DNA from: Virgisporangium ochraceum
GTDB lineage: Bacteria > Actinomycetota > Actinomycetes > Mycobacteriales > Micromonosporaceae
Length of the DNA: 64,000 nt
Direction: 5' to 3'
Assembly (NCBI RefSeq): GCF_016863655.1
Contig: NZ_BOPH01000098.1
Coordinates: 62,001 to 126,000 of the forward strand
The position numbers and the translations under genes were made by a program. The notes beneath the pieces are model-generated. The model was not told the origin of the DNA, searched no databases, and worked only from the letters and a program-made list of their open reading frames with translations. The number at the start of each line of letters is the position of its first letter. The stretch's first letter is position 1. Positions 34,273 to 41,722 of the stretch are shown here, in pieces.

Positions 34273-35246
34273 ATGATGATTGCAGTGGTTACTGCATTCA
34301 GTAGGTCAGGAAATACAGTCGTCAGCCGCCACTGCATTTCCGTCGCCCTGTCACCGACGGCTTCCGGGCAATGACTCCATGCGATCTTGGATGAATCACG
34401 AATCCGGGGGAATTTCGTGGGAGTCGGACATCGCGTCCGGCGCACCCGTCGAGATTGAACTAGACCCCTGCGACAATGGGTGCCAGCCGTCCTGTCATTC
34501 TGCCGGCGTCATGCGGTGCTCCCCTTTCCCATTGGCGGATCGCGATACTCCGGGAATGGGAGGAGAAATGGGAGCGAGAATCGCCGCGCCGCCGCATCGC
34601 GGGGAAAGTAACGGGCGGGGCGGGGGCGCTCCGTAGTGACGGGCCGCCCGAGCGGCAGCGACCCTTCGCAATGGGATGATCGACGTTCAGTCGCAGAACG
34701 AACAGGCAATATCCGGCATAAGCTCGCATTAGCCGTGCGGCAAATCGCGTCAGACTGATTCATGGGACCTGCCGGGGGATGTGCCGGGTCGCGCTCTCTC
34801 GACATTCTGTCGGAGCGGACGCCGATCATCCGACCGGCACCCCGCATCCGTGATCACTGTCGCGGATCTCCTTGTTGCTGTCTGCTGGTCCAGGTGGCGG
34901 TCGAGGAACAATGAAAGGGCGGAGCCCCTCGTGCAGCCGAGGGGCTCCGTCGTTTTCGGGCCATGACCTATTCAATTCCGTTCCGCGGCCCGAGGTCATT
35001 ATCTTCCGCCTTCGCGCGCAATTCGAGTCCACACGTCCCGGTCGGCGCCCGAACCACAGTGTTGCGTGGTCTTCCGCACGGCCACGCCGTGCCGCAAGAT
35101 AGCGGCGTCGGGCTCCGCTGCAGGGGCCGGGCAAATGGCCGGACATTCGAAAACGGCCGGCCACCGAAATGGACCAGCACCGGGCGGCGGAGGAAATGTC
35201 CTCCGCCCCCACCTGTCGGGCTGCCCGACGAGACAAGGAGAAAAGA
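34273..35246. other. AT-richer intergenic stretch with hairpins and no convincing gene
   Basis: About 970 bp that look clearly AT-richer than the flanks, with no open frame having actinomycete codon bias (the longest candidates, 34280-34636 and 34509-34847, look accidental). It contains an inverted repeat TGCAGT-GGTT-ACTGCA (34281-34296), a 7-bp hairpin GCACGGC-CAC-GCCGTGC (35076-35092) and a strong T-tailed terminator at 34920-34953. The terminator implies a plus-strand transcript arising inside the region, so an RNA gene or very short coding gene is possible. Confidence 0.5.
34920..34953 (+). terminator. Intrinsic terminator with T-tail
   Basis: A 12-bp perfect stem, CGGAGCCCCTCG/CGAGGGGCTCCG, with a TGCAGC loop, followed by TCGTTTT. 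The only terminator with a clear T-run that I found in the window. It ends an unidentified transcript from the left. Confidence 0.75.
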
Positions 35247-35597
35247 ATGCCACCCGAAGAGGAACCGCCGCCGAACTGGATTCCCGCCACCGCAACGGTC
35301 GTGCTCGTCCTGGCCGTCGCGGGCCTGCTGCTTGTCAGCGGGCACGACCTCGTCCCGGCTCTGCTCGGCGCGCTCGGCACGGCCCTGGCCGGCGGCCAGG
35401 TCGCCCAGCGCGTGGTCGCCGACGGCGCGGCGCTGCCGACCGCCGTCGTCGGTGCCGCGGTGACGGCGTTCGCCACTCTGCTCATCGCCGCCGGACACGA
35501 CCTGCCCGGCGCGTTGATGACGGCCGGGCTCGTCGGGCTCGCGGCGGGCGCGATCGTCGACCGGGCCACCGGGCGCGGTCCGAGGCACCGGTTCTGA
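35247..35597 (+). CDS. Small membrane protein with internal tandem duplication
   Basis: 116 residues. After an acidic/Pro-rich N-terminus come two similar halves, each a hydrophobic helix, then GHDL and a second hydrophobic helix. The first half has LLLVSGHDLVPALLGALGTA and the second LLIAAGHDLPGALMTAGLVG. This gives about four membrane segments with a repeated Gly-His-Asp-Leu loop. AAGGAG lies 7 bp upstream of ATG 35247. The gene is followed by a hairpin (35608-35641) and is monocistronic. Function unknown; the repeated His/Asp could be a binding site. Confidence 0.7.
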   Translation: MPPEEEPPPNWIPATATVVLVLAVAGLLLVSGHDLVPALLGALGTALAGGQVAQRVVADGAALPTAVVGAAVTAFATLLIAAGHDLPGALMTAGLVGLAAGAIVDRATGRGPRHRF

Positions 35598-35607
35598 ACG
35601 GTCGACG

Positions 35608-35641
35608 GGGCGGTGGCCGGCGGCCACGCCGGACACCGCCC
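35608..35641 (+). terminator. Hairpin between membrane protein and HTH gene
   Basis: Stem GGGCGGTG/CACCGCCC (8 bp) with a GC-rich, partly self-complementary interior. It lies 10 bp after the small membrane protein stop and probably acts as a terminator. Confidence 0.55.
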
Positions 35642-35689
35642 ACCGGCCCGTTGCTGACAGACGCGACAGTGAAGGAGACGAACCCGTCG

Positions 35690-36196
35690 ATGAGACACGA
35701 CGATCCGGTCGGTGCGGACGGCCCGACGCCGGCCAGCCCGGACCTCCGGGATCTGCAGGCGCAGTTGAGCCTGGCCATCCGCAACGCCGGCGGCCCGTCG
35801 CAGCGCGAGATCGCGCGGCGCACCCGGGGCACGCTCGGCGCCTCGACGATCTCGCGCATGCTGAACGGCGACAAGCCGCCGAGGCTGGTGAATCTGCTGA
35901 CGGTCCTCGAAGCGTTGGGAGTGCCGGAGGCACACTTCACCGAGTGGCGCCGCCGCTGGTCCCGGGCCGCGAACGAGCCCCTCGGCACCGCCGCCGACAT
36001 CGGCAGCCGGATCCCACCGCCGAGCCCGCTGTCACCCGCGTCCGTGGCGTCGATCTGCACGGCGTGCGGCTGTGTGGTCGGAGACACCGCGCGGCACCGC
36101 AAGTGGCACGGCACGGTCGGCCGGGCCGCCGGTGAGGTGACGACCCGACCCGGCACCGTCGCGGTGAACCCGACCGCCGGGTCCTTCCCGCGCTGA
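35690..36196 (+). CDS. Helix-turn-helix protein with C-terminal zinc-finger motif
   Basis: 168 residues. The N-terminal part (DLRDLQAQLSLAIRNAG... QREIARRTRGTLGASTISRM) is an XRE-like HTH (about residues 23-70) with the LNGDKPPRLVNLLTVLEALG end. Residues about 124-141 hold CTACGCVVGDTARHRKWH, a C-x2-C-x10-H-x3-H pattern that could bind zinc, as in small actinomycete zinc-finger proteins. GAAGGAG lies about 11 bp upstream of ATG 35690, which is long. Isolated between hairpins on both sides. It may regulate genes within the island. Confidence 0.72.
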   Translation: MRHDDPVGADGPTPASPDLRDLQAQLSLAIRNAGGPSQREIARRTRGTLGASTISRMLNGDKPPRLVNLLTVLEALGVPEAHFTEWRRRWSRAANEPLGTAADIGSRIPPPSPLSPASVASICTACGCVVGDTARHRKWHGTVGRAAGEVTTRPGTVAVNPTAGSFPR

Positions 36197-36202
36197 GAAC
36201 CA

Positions 36203-36234
36203 TGACCGGGGACCGCCGGCGCGGTCCCCGGTCA
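36203..36234 (+). terminator. Long hairpin after the HTH gene
   Basis: Perfect 14-bp stem TGACCGGGGACCGC/GCGGTCCCCGGTCA with a 4-nt loop, 6 bp past the HTH gene stop. Strong enough to terminate transcription. Confidence 0.7.
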
Positions 36235-36264
36235 CCAACGACATCCTTCGAAGGGACCACCGAC

Positions 36265-36492
36265 ATGCCCCGACCACTCGACCTGCTGCACCGGGCGGCC
36301 CCCGACGCGTCGCCGGAGCCAGCCGGCACCAACTTCCGCGCCGTCGCCCGCCGGCTGGCGCCCCTGATCGACCGGATGGCGAACGGACATCCGCTGACCC
36401 TCACGCAGCTTGCCGACGTGGCGCTCGGCGGGTGGCAGCTCCTCGACGGGCTCAGCCGGGACAGCCATCCGGCCGGCCTCGTCACCGAGTAG
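36265..36492 (+). CDS. Small hypothetical protein (75 aa)
   Basis: 75 residues, probably soluble and helical: ARRLAPLIDRMANGHPLTLT and QLADVALGGWQLLDGLSRDS suggest two or three helices, with no membrane segment or metal site. AAGGGACC precedes ATG 36265. It lies between a strong hairpin upstream and a 15-bp stem terminator downstream. No family recognised; it is the last gene of the small-gene island. Confidence 0.6.
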   Translation: MPRPLDLLHRAAPDASPEPAGTNFRAVARRLAPLIDRMANGHPLTLTQLADVALGGWQLLDGLSRDSHPAGLVTE

Positions 36493-36503
36493 CACCACCG
36501 GGA

Positions 36504-36538
36504 GCCGGTCGGGCCGCGGTCGTCGCGGCCCGACCGGC
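36504..36538. terminator. Bidirectional 15-bp terminator
   Basis: Perfect 15-bp stem GCCGGTCGGGCCGCG/CGCGGCCCGACCGGC with a 5-nt loop, between the convergent 75-aa gene and the sigma partner gene. It can stop transcription from both sides. Confidence 0.75.
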
Positions 36539-36543
36539 CTCTC

Positions 36544-37710
36544 TCACACCGTGAACGTGGAGACCTTCAGCAGCTCCGACAGCTGGTACATCCGGGTGGC
36601 GCCGGCCGGGAACGCGACGGTGGCGACCCGCACCGTCCGGTTGTCGGTGAAGGCGAGGCCGAGCACGCCGGTGCTCTTCGACGCCGGGTCGATCGTGGCG
36701 ACGTCGCTCGGGCCGGCGGTGCGACCGGTCGCCACGTCGACGGTGACCAGCCGGTACCGCGCCGACCCGGCGCCGAACTCGCTGATCACCAGCGCCAGCG
36801 TGCGGCCGTCGGGAGACAGGCGCAGCTCCTCGACGTGGTAGCCGTCGGCCGGGACGCCGTCGAACCGCAACGGGTGGACCACCTCGGCACCGGTGGAGAC
36901 GTCGACGACGCGGACGGTCGGCGTGTCCCCGACGGTGCGGAAGACCAGCCGTCCGTTCTGCACCTGCTCGTCCCACCGGTTCACCGGCAGGCCCGACGCC
37001 ATCATCGTGGCGGTCGCCGCCGTCAGGGGACGTTCGGCGCCGGTGGCGAACTCGTGGAACACCAGCCGCTGCATGTTGCGCAGCAGGTAGGCGCCCTCGG
37101 CGGTGGCGCCGACCAGCCGCAGCTGCTCGCCCCGGACCCGCACGTTGGCGTTGTAGCCGCCGAAGACGAGGCGGAACTCCAGGTCGGTGACGTCGACGCC
37201 GTCGTTGCGCGCCACGCCGGGCTTGAGGTTGCGCGGACCGAGCACGACGAGCCGCCCGTCGGGCAGCGCGACCACCTGGTCGGCCGAGTCGACGCCGGTG
37301 ACCGGGTGCGCGACGATGCTCCCGCCGGGGTCGACCTCGAGGATGCCGGACGGGCCGGTGATGCCGGCGCCTCCGCCCGGACCCTCGATGGACAGGTAGG
37401 GGTTGCCGAGCAGCAGGCGCTGGGCGGGCCCGGCCGCAGCGGGCGCGGAGGCCGGGGCGGTGGGTGTGGCCGCGACAGGCCCGGGCCCGGAGGCGCGGAA
37501 CAGCGCCGGGACGCCCGCGGCGCCGGCGGCGACGGCCACGGTCGCGACACCGGCCACGGCCGCGGTGCGGCGCCGCTGGTGCAGCCGGCGCCGGCGGTGG
37601 ACCTCGCCGATGCTGTGCCGGCCGGCCGGTACCGCGGCGGCGGCGTGCCGGACGGCGTCGGCCAGGTCGGCGGGGATGTCGGGGATCTCGTCGGTGTCGT
37701 ACGGGGTCAC
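36544..37710 (-). CDS. Membrane-anchored propeller-like protein, anti-sigma-type partner
   Basis: 388 residues. A cytoplasmic N-terminus (TPYDTDEIPDIPADLADAVRH) and one transmembrane helix (AAVAGVATVAVAAGAAGVPAL, about residues 50-70) lead to an extracytoplasmic domain made of repeated beta blades (DQVVALPDGRLVVLGPRN, LRLSPDGRTLALVISEFG) like a TolB/WD40 propeller. The 4-bp start overlap with the ECF sigma gene shows it is co-transcribed as a sensor or anti-sigma factor. The N-terminus lacks a clear zinc-binding HxxxCxxC motif. The blades suggest binding of an extracellular ligand. Confidence 0.75.
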   Translation of the reverse strand: MTPYDTDEIPDIPADLADAVRHAAAAVPAGRHSIGEVHRRRRLHQRRRTAAVAGVATVAVAAGAAGVPALFRASGPGPVAATPTAPASAPAAAGPAQRLLLGNPYLSIEGPGGGAGITGPSGILEVDPGGSIVAHPVTGVDSADQVVALPDGRLVVLGPRNLKPGVARNDGVDVTDLEFRLVFGGYNANVRVRGEQLRLVGATAEGAYLLRNMQRLVFHEFATGAERPLTAATATMMASGLPVNRWDEQVQNGRLVFRTVGDTPTVRVVDVSTGAEVVHPLRFDGVPADGYHVEELRLSPDGRTLALVISEFGAGSARYRLVTVDVATGRTAGPSDVATIDPASKSTGVLGLAFTDNRTVRVATVAFPAGATRMYQLSELLKVSTFTV

Positions 37711-38246
37711 GGCTCACGCTCCTCGGTGGTCTCTTCGGCCGCCAACGCCTCACGCATCCCGGCGAGCGCCCGCGCCAACCGGCTCTTGACGGTGCCCTCG
37801 GCCACGCCGAGCACCGCGGCGGTCTCCACAGTGGACAGTCCGAGCAGCACGCGGCAGACCACCACCGCCCGGAACGCCCGCGGTTGCGCCTGGAGAGCGG
37901 CGAGCGCCGCCACCCCGACGGGATCGGTCGGCGGATACGCGCCGGAGGTGCTCACGCGGTCCCAGAGAAGGGGCCGCTCCCGGCGGACCTTGCGCCACCA
38001 CGACGTGGCCCAGTTGAGACCGACCCGGAAGACCCAGCCGCCCGGGTTGTCGTGCGCGCGGACCTTCGCCCAGCGGGCGAAGGCGCGCGCCATCGCCTCG
38101 TCGGCGGCCTCGCGGGCCAGGTCACGGTCGCCGAGCGTCACCGCGAGCGCGCGGTAGACCTTGTCGACCTCGGCCCGGTAGAACGCCTCGAAGTCGTCGA
38201 CCGGGGCGGTGTGCTCGTCCGTGGCGTCAACAGCGGGGGATGTCAC
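37707..38246 (-). CDS. ECF (SigE-type) RNA polymerase sigma factor
   Basis: 179 residues: region 2 (FEAFYRAEVDKVYRALAVTL; the -10 binding part NPGGWVFRVGLNWATSWW), then region 4 (STVETAAVLGVAEGTVKSRL) for the -35. It begins with GTG 38246, only 8 bp from a probable -10 of an ECF promoter (38254-38279), so the mRNA is likely leaderless. It is translationally coupled to the membrane partner gene. Target regulon unknown; the promoter upstream suggests autoregulation. Confidence 0.9.
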   Translation of the reverse strand: MTSPAVDATDEHTAPVDDFEAFYRAEVDKVYRALAVTLGDRDLAREAADEAMARAFARWAKVRAHDNPGGWVFRVGLNWATSWWRKVRRERPLLWDRVSTSGAYPPTDPVGVAALAALQAQPRAFRAVVVCRVLLGLSTVETAAVLGVAEGTVKSRLARALAGMREALAAEETTEEREP

Positions 38247-38253
38247 ACGAATA

Positions 38254-38279
38254 CACGCCCGACACCGACGAACCGTTCC
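38254..38279 (-). promoter_or_regulatory. ECF-type promoter of the sigma gene
   Basis: On the minus strand, GGAAC (38279-38275) is followed after 17 bp by CGTG (38257-38254), the typical ECF -35/-10 pattern. The expected start point lies at about 38247, next to GTG 38246, predicting leaderless mRNA and self-activation. Confidence 0.5.
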
Positions 38280-38282
38280 CGG

Positions 38283-38606
38283 CTATTCGACGGCCATCTC
38301 GCCGAGTTCGGACCACTCGCTCTGCGGCACGGTGACGTTGACGATGCGCGGGGTCGCCGCCAGGTGCGGCGGCAGCGTGCGGCGCGCGGTGGCGAAGTGC
38401 TCCGACCGGACGTGCGCACCGCCGGCCTCGTCGTCGCGGAACGCCTCCACGAGCACGTACTCGGTGGGGTCGTCGAGGCTGCGGGACCAGTCGAACCACA
38501 GGCAGCCCGGCTCGGCGCGGGTGGCGGCGGTGAAGTCGGCGACGATCTCGGGCCAGCGGTCGGCGTCCTCGGGCTTCACCGGGAACTTGGCGGTAATGAA
38601 GATCAT
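38283..38606 (-). CDS. Antibiotic biosynthesis monooxygenase (ABM) family protein
   Basis: 107 residues, the usual length for a ferredoxin-fold ABM dimer. IFITAKFPVKPEDADRWPEI and EPGCLWFDWSRSLDDPTEYV give the first strand-helix and the conserved W/F region. EYVLVEAFRDDEAGGAHVRS with the later HVRSEHF provides the conserved His. Family members include quinol monooxygenases and heme-degrading or protective enzymes. The start codon is ATG 38606; 17 bp separate it from the divergent amidase GTG, so their promoters overlap. Confidence 0.85.
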   Translation of the reverse strand: MIFITAKFPVKPEDADRWPEIVADFTAATRAEPGCLWFDWSRSLDDPTEYVLVEAFRDDEAGGAHVRSEHFATARRTLPPHLAATPRIVNVTVPQSEWSELGEMAVE

Positions 38607-38622
38607 GTGGGCATCCTATGGC

Positions 38623-39978
38623 GTGGAGTTGTTGTCAGCCGCCGCGCTCGGCGCGGCGTACGCGTCAGGTGAGCTGTCACCCGTCGAGGTGACGCGCGAA
38701 GCGCTCGCCGCCATTTCCGAGCACGACCCGGTGGTGAACGCGTTCGTCCACGTCGACGCTCCGCGGGCCCTCGCGGACGCCGCGGCCTCGGAGGCCCGGT
38801 GGCGGGCGGGCACACCGCTCGGCCCGGCCGACGGGGTGCCGACGTCGGTCAAGGACCTGCTGCTCACCGGGGGGTGGCCGACGCGGCGCGGCTCGTCGCT
38901 GGTCTCGCCGTCCTCGACGGACGAGGACGCGCCCACGGTGGCGCGGCTGCGCGCGGCCGGATGCGTGCTCCTCGGCAAGACGACCACGCCGGAGTTCGGG
39001 TGGAAGGGCGTCACCGGCTCGCCGCGGTACGGCGTCACCCGCAACCCGCACTGGCCGGACATGCACGCCGGCGGGTCCAGCGGCGGCAGCGCCGCGGCGG
39101 TCGCGCTCGGCATGGGCGCGTGGTCGGTCGGCACCGACGGCGGCGGGTCGCTGCGCATCCCCGCCGCGTTCACCGGGACCGTGACGATCAAGCCCACGTA
39201 CGGGCTGGTGCCGCTGTGGCCGGCGAGCCCGTTCGGGACGCTGTCGCACGCCGGTCCGATGACCCGCACCGTCACCGACGCGGCGCTGATGCTCGACATC
39301 CTCTCGGGTTTCGACCACCGCGACTGGTCGGCGATGCCGACGCCGACGGGCTCGTTCCTCGACGGCCTCGAGGACGGCGTGGCCGGCCTGCGGATCGCGT
39401 ACTCGGCCGACCTCGGCCGCGCCGGCCGCAACGCCCGGCACGTGGAGGACCTGTTCCTCGCGGCGGCCGCCGTGTTCGCCGACGCCGGCGCGACCGTGGA
39501 GGAGGTCGACCCGGGCTTCGACGACCCGGTCGAGGCGTTCCACACGCTGTGGTTCGCCGGCGCGGCGAAGGTCGTCTCCACCTACGGCGGCGCCGACGAC
39601 CCGGGCCTCGCGCGGATCGCCGCTCTCGGCGCCGCCTTCACCGCTTCCGACTACCTCGACGCGACGGCGGTGCGGGTCGACCTCGGCGCCCGGATGGGCC
39701 GCTTCCACCGCGGGTACGACCTGCTCCTGACGCCGACGGTGCCGATAACGGCGTTCCGCGTCGGCTCCGACGTGCCACCGAACTCCGCGTCGGAGGACTG
39801 GACGAGCTGGACCCCGTACACGTACCCGTTCAACCTGACCCAGCAGCCGGCGGCGAGCGTCCCCTGTGGACGGACGCCCGGCGACAACCTGCCGGTGGGG
39901 CTGCAGATCGTGGGGGCGCGGCACGCCGACGCGCTGGTGCTGCGCGCGGCCCGGGCGTACGAGCGCGCCGTGTCGTGA
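38623..39978 (+). CDS. Amidase signature family enzyme
   Basis: 451 residues with the Ser-cisSer-Lys triad: Lys in GVPTSVKDLLL (about residue 77), and the double Ser in GGSSGGSAAAVALGMGAW (about residues 150-155), followed by SVGTDGGGSLRIPAAF. The first helix ELSPVEVTREAL and the C-terminal LPVGLQIVGARHADALVLR are typical of GatA-like/amidohydrolase relatives. It hydrolyses amides, but no GatB or GatC gene is nearby, so it is not the tRNA transamidase. GTG 38623 gives the usual MELLS-type start; ATG 38605 is in frame. The intergenic gap to the divergent ABM gene is 16 bp. Confidence 0.9.
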   Translation: MELLSAAALGAAYASGELSPVEVTREALAAISEHDPVVNAFVHVDAPRALADAAASEARWRAGTPLGPADGVPTSVKDLLLTGGWPTRRGSSLVSPSSTDEDAPTVARLRAAGCVLLGKTTTPEFGWKGVTGSPRYGVTRNPHWPDMHAGGSSGGSAAAVALGMGAWSVGTDGGGSLRIPAAFTGTVTIKPTYGLVPLWPASPFGTLSHAGPMTRTVTDAALMLDILSGFDHRDWSAMPTPTGSFLDGLEDGVAGLRIAYSADLGRAGRNARHVEDLFLAAAAVFADAGATVEEVDPGFDDPVEAFHTLWFAGAAKVVSTYGGADDPGLARIAALGAAFTASDYLDATAVRVDLGARMGRFHRGYDLLLTPTVPITAFRVGSDVPPNSASEDWTSWTPYTYPFNLTQQPAASVPCGRTPGDNLPVGLQIVGARHADALVLRAARAYERAVS

Positions 39979-40155
39979 CCGCCGTCCGCGTCCGGCGCGC
40001 GCCGCCGCGTCCGGCGGCGAGGGTCAGCCGTCGTATGGTCGACGCAGGTGCTCCGCGGGTCAGGCCGCCGGCGACGTGGGCAGCGCGCCGCACAAGGTGA
40101 CGACCAGCAGCGCGGCGGCCGCGCGGCGCCCGAACGTCGCCGGTGACACCGTGGC

Positions 40156-40647
40156 CTACCAGTGGTCGGGATACACGTCAGGGTGCCAGTACTCGACCGT
40201 GTCGACGACGCCGTCGCCGTTGGTGTCGCTGTACCGCATGTCGGCCACTCCGTTGCCGTCGCTGTCGACGGTCTCCGCGTCGACGCGACCGTCGAAGTTC
40301 TCGTCGCCGACCATGTAGTCGACGTAGCCGTCGCTGTTCTGGTCGTAGGCGTACAGGTCGACCTGTCCGTCACCGTTGCGGTCCAGGAGCAGCCGGTCGA
40401 CGTGTCCGTCCCCGTCGTCGTCGTAGCCGACCACGTCCACGTCGCCGTCACCGTCGGTGTCGCGCCATATGGCGTCGACGCGTCCGTCGCCGTCGCGGTC
40501 GATCAGGTAGCCGCCCCGGCCATCGGGTGTGGCGCCGGGTGGCGGCACCGGCAGCGGGCCGGCGGTCCCGGCGCCCGGAACGGTCGCGGAGGCCCGATCG
40601 GTCACCGCGGACGGGACAGAGTCACTCGCGCCGTACCTGTCTCCCAT
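40156..40647 (-). CDS. Calcium-binding repeat protein (eight dockerin/TSP3-like D-x-(D/N)-x-DG repeats)
   Basis: 163 residues. After a Pro/Ala/Gly-rich N-terminal 65, the rest consists of eight repeats of about 12-14 residues, each with a D-x-(D/N)-x-(D/N)-G-x-(V/A)-D loop: DRDGDGRVD, DTDGDGDVD, DDDGDGHVD, DRNGDGQVD, DQNSDGYVD, DENFDGRVD, DSDGNGVAD and DTNGDGVVD. This is the TSP3/dockerin type calcium-loop motif. ATG 40647 is preferred because GGGAGGACGC precedes it (the frame extends to 40683). No signal peptide is seen, so the location is unclear. The 40-bp direct neighbours are the exporter leader on one side and empty DNA (39979-40155) on the other. Confidence 0.8.
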   Translation of the reverse strand: MGDRYGASDSVPSAVTDRASATVPGAGTAGPLPVPPPGATPDGRGGYLIDRDGDGRVDAIWRDTDGDGDVDVVGYDDDGDGHVDRLLLDRNGDGQVDLYAYDQNSDGYVDYMVGDENFDGRVDAETVDSDGNGVADMRYSDTNGDGVVDTVEYWHPDVYPDHW

Positions 40648-40725
40648 GCGTCCTCCCGCGGATGTCGTCGACAGCCGGCCCACCGTAAGCGCGGCCGCGA
40701 CCGTCGAACATCGGGTGATTCCCTA

Positions 40726-40743
40726 CTCCTCCGCAAGGAGGAG
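40726..40743 (+). promoter_or_regulatory. GNRA-capped hairpin sequestering a ribosome-binding site
   Basis: Perfect 7-bp stem CTCCTCC-GCAA-GGAGGAG. The 3' strand is AAGGAGGAG, an ideal ribosome site for the leader ORF at 40755. A stable GCAA tetraloop closing a Shine-Dalgarno sequence is characteristic of translational control. Confidence 0.55.
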
Positions 40744-40754
40744 ACACCTAGACC

Positions 40755-40835
40755 GTGGGCGCGTCCGCGGCGGAGCACACGCAGACCGCGGGCGCTCCCG
40801 CCCGCGGAGCCGGAAACCTAGCGTCGAAGCCGTGA
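40755..40835 (+). CDS. Possible 26-codon leader ORF of the ABC/TCS operon
   Basis: An open frame of 26 codons (GTG 40755 to TGA 40835), whose TGA overlaps GTG 40832 of the ABC ATPase gene (sequence GTGA). The AAGGAGGAG ribosome site is 11 bp upstream, and inside lies a 9-bp perfect hairpin (40786-40807). The layout suggests a translated leader peptide coupled to the ATPase. I cannot tell a real peptide from chance; codons look ordinary. Confidence 0.4.
   Translation: MGASAAEHTQTAGAPARGAGNLASKP
40786..40807 (+). promoter_or_regulatory. GC-rich hairpin in the ABC operon leader
   Basis: Perfect 9-bp stem CCGCGGGCG-CTCC-CGCCCGCGG, inside the leader ORF, ending 24 bp before the ABC ATPase start. 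It could be an attenuator or a ribosome-pausing structure. Confidence 0.5.
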
Positions 40836-41722
40836 TCGACGTGGAGAACCTCACCAAACGCTACGGAAAGACCGTCGCCGTCGACGGGTTGTCGTTCCAG
40901 GTCCGGCCCGGGCAGGTCACCGGGTTCCTCGGGCCCAACGGCGCCGGCAAGTCGACGACGATGCGCATGATCATCGGCCTGGACCGACCCACCGCGGGAC
41001 GCGCGACGGTGCTCGGCCGGCCCTACGCCGCGCACGCCGCGCCGCTGTGCGTGCTCGGCGCGCTGCTCGAGGCGAGGTCGGTGCACCGCGGCCGCAGCGC
41101 CCGCAACCATCTGCTCGCGCTGGCACAGACCCACGGGATCCCGGCACGACGGGTCGACGAGGTACTGGAGACCGTCGGCCTCGGCAAGGTGGCGGGCCGG
41201 CGGGCCGGCGGGTTCTCGCTGGGCATGGGGCAGCGGCTCGGCATTGCCGCCGCACTGCTCGGCGACCCGGCTGTCGTGATGCTCGACGAGCCGGTCAACG
41301 GCCTGGACCCCGACGGCGTGCGCTGGATCCGCACGCTGCTCAAGGACCTCGCCGCCGAGGGCCGCACCGTGCTGGTGTCGAGCCACCTGATGAGCGAGAT
41401 GGCGGTGACCGCCGAGCACCTGGTGGTGGTCGGGCGCGGCCGGCTCCTCGCCGACACCACGGTGTCCGAGCTGATCGCCAGCGTGGCGGTCAGCCGGGTG
41501 CTCGTCCGCTCGCCCGACGCCACGGCGCTGCGCGACGCTCTCGTCAGCACGGGCGCGACGGTGACGGGCCGGGAGCCGGGCCTGCTCGACGTCGACGGCG
41601 CGACCCCGGAGTCGATCGGCGAGCTGGCGGCGAGGAGCGGCCTGGTCCTGCACGAGCTGACCCCGCGACGGGCGTCGCTGGAGGAGGCGTTCATGGAACT
41701 GACGGAGGGACAGGGACTGTGA
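40832..41722 (+). CDS. ABC transporter ATP-binding protein
   Basis: A 296-residue ABC-2-type exporter ATPase. Walker A is GPNGAGKSTTM (about residues 37-47); the signature is the weak FSLGMGQRLGIAAALLG; Walker B is AVVMLDEPVNGLDPDG; the switch His is in VLVSSHLMSEM. The domain after about residue 220 is the extra C-terminal part found in drug/bacitracin-type exporters (BcrA-like). It begins at GTG 40832, overlapping the leader ORF stop. It forms an operon with the permease and the two-component system. Confidence 0.92.
   Translation: MIDVENLTKRYGKTVAVDGLSFQVRPGQVTGFLGPNGAGKSTTMRMIIGLDRPTAGRATVLGRPYAAHAAPLCVLGALLEARSVHRGRSARNHLLALAQTHGIPARRVDEVLETVGLGKVAGRRAGGFSLGMGQRLGIAAALLGDPAVVMLDEPVNGLDPDGVRWIRTLLKDLAAEGRTVLVSSHLMSEMAVTAEHLVVVGRGRLLADTTVSELIASVAVSRVLVRSPDATALRDALVSTGATVTGREPGLLDVDGATPESIGELAARSGLVLHELTPRRASLEEAFMELTEGQGL

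Noticed and set aside
34280..34636. 118-codon plus-strand frame in the AT-rich region
   Set aside because: No codon bias, no ribosome site and no domain; left as intergenic.
34781..34966. 61-codon plus-strand frame across the T-tailed terminator
   Set aside because: It reads through the 12-bp stem of a strong terminator, so a coding role is unlikely.
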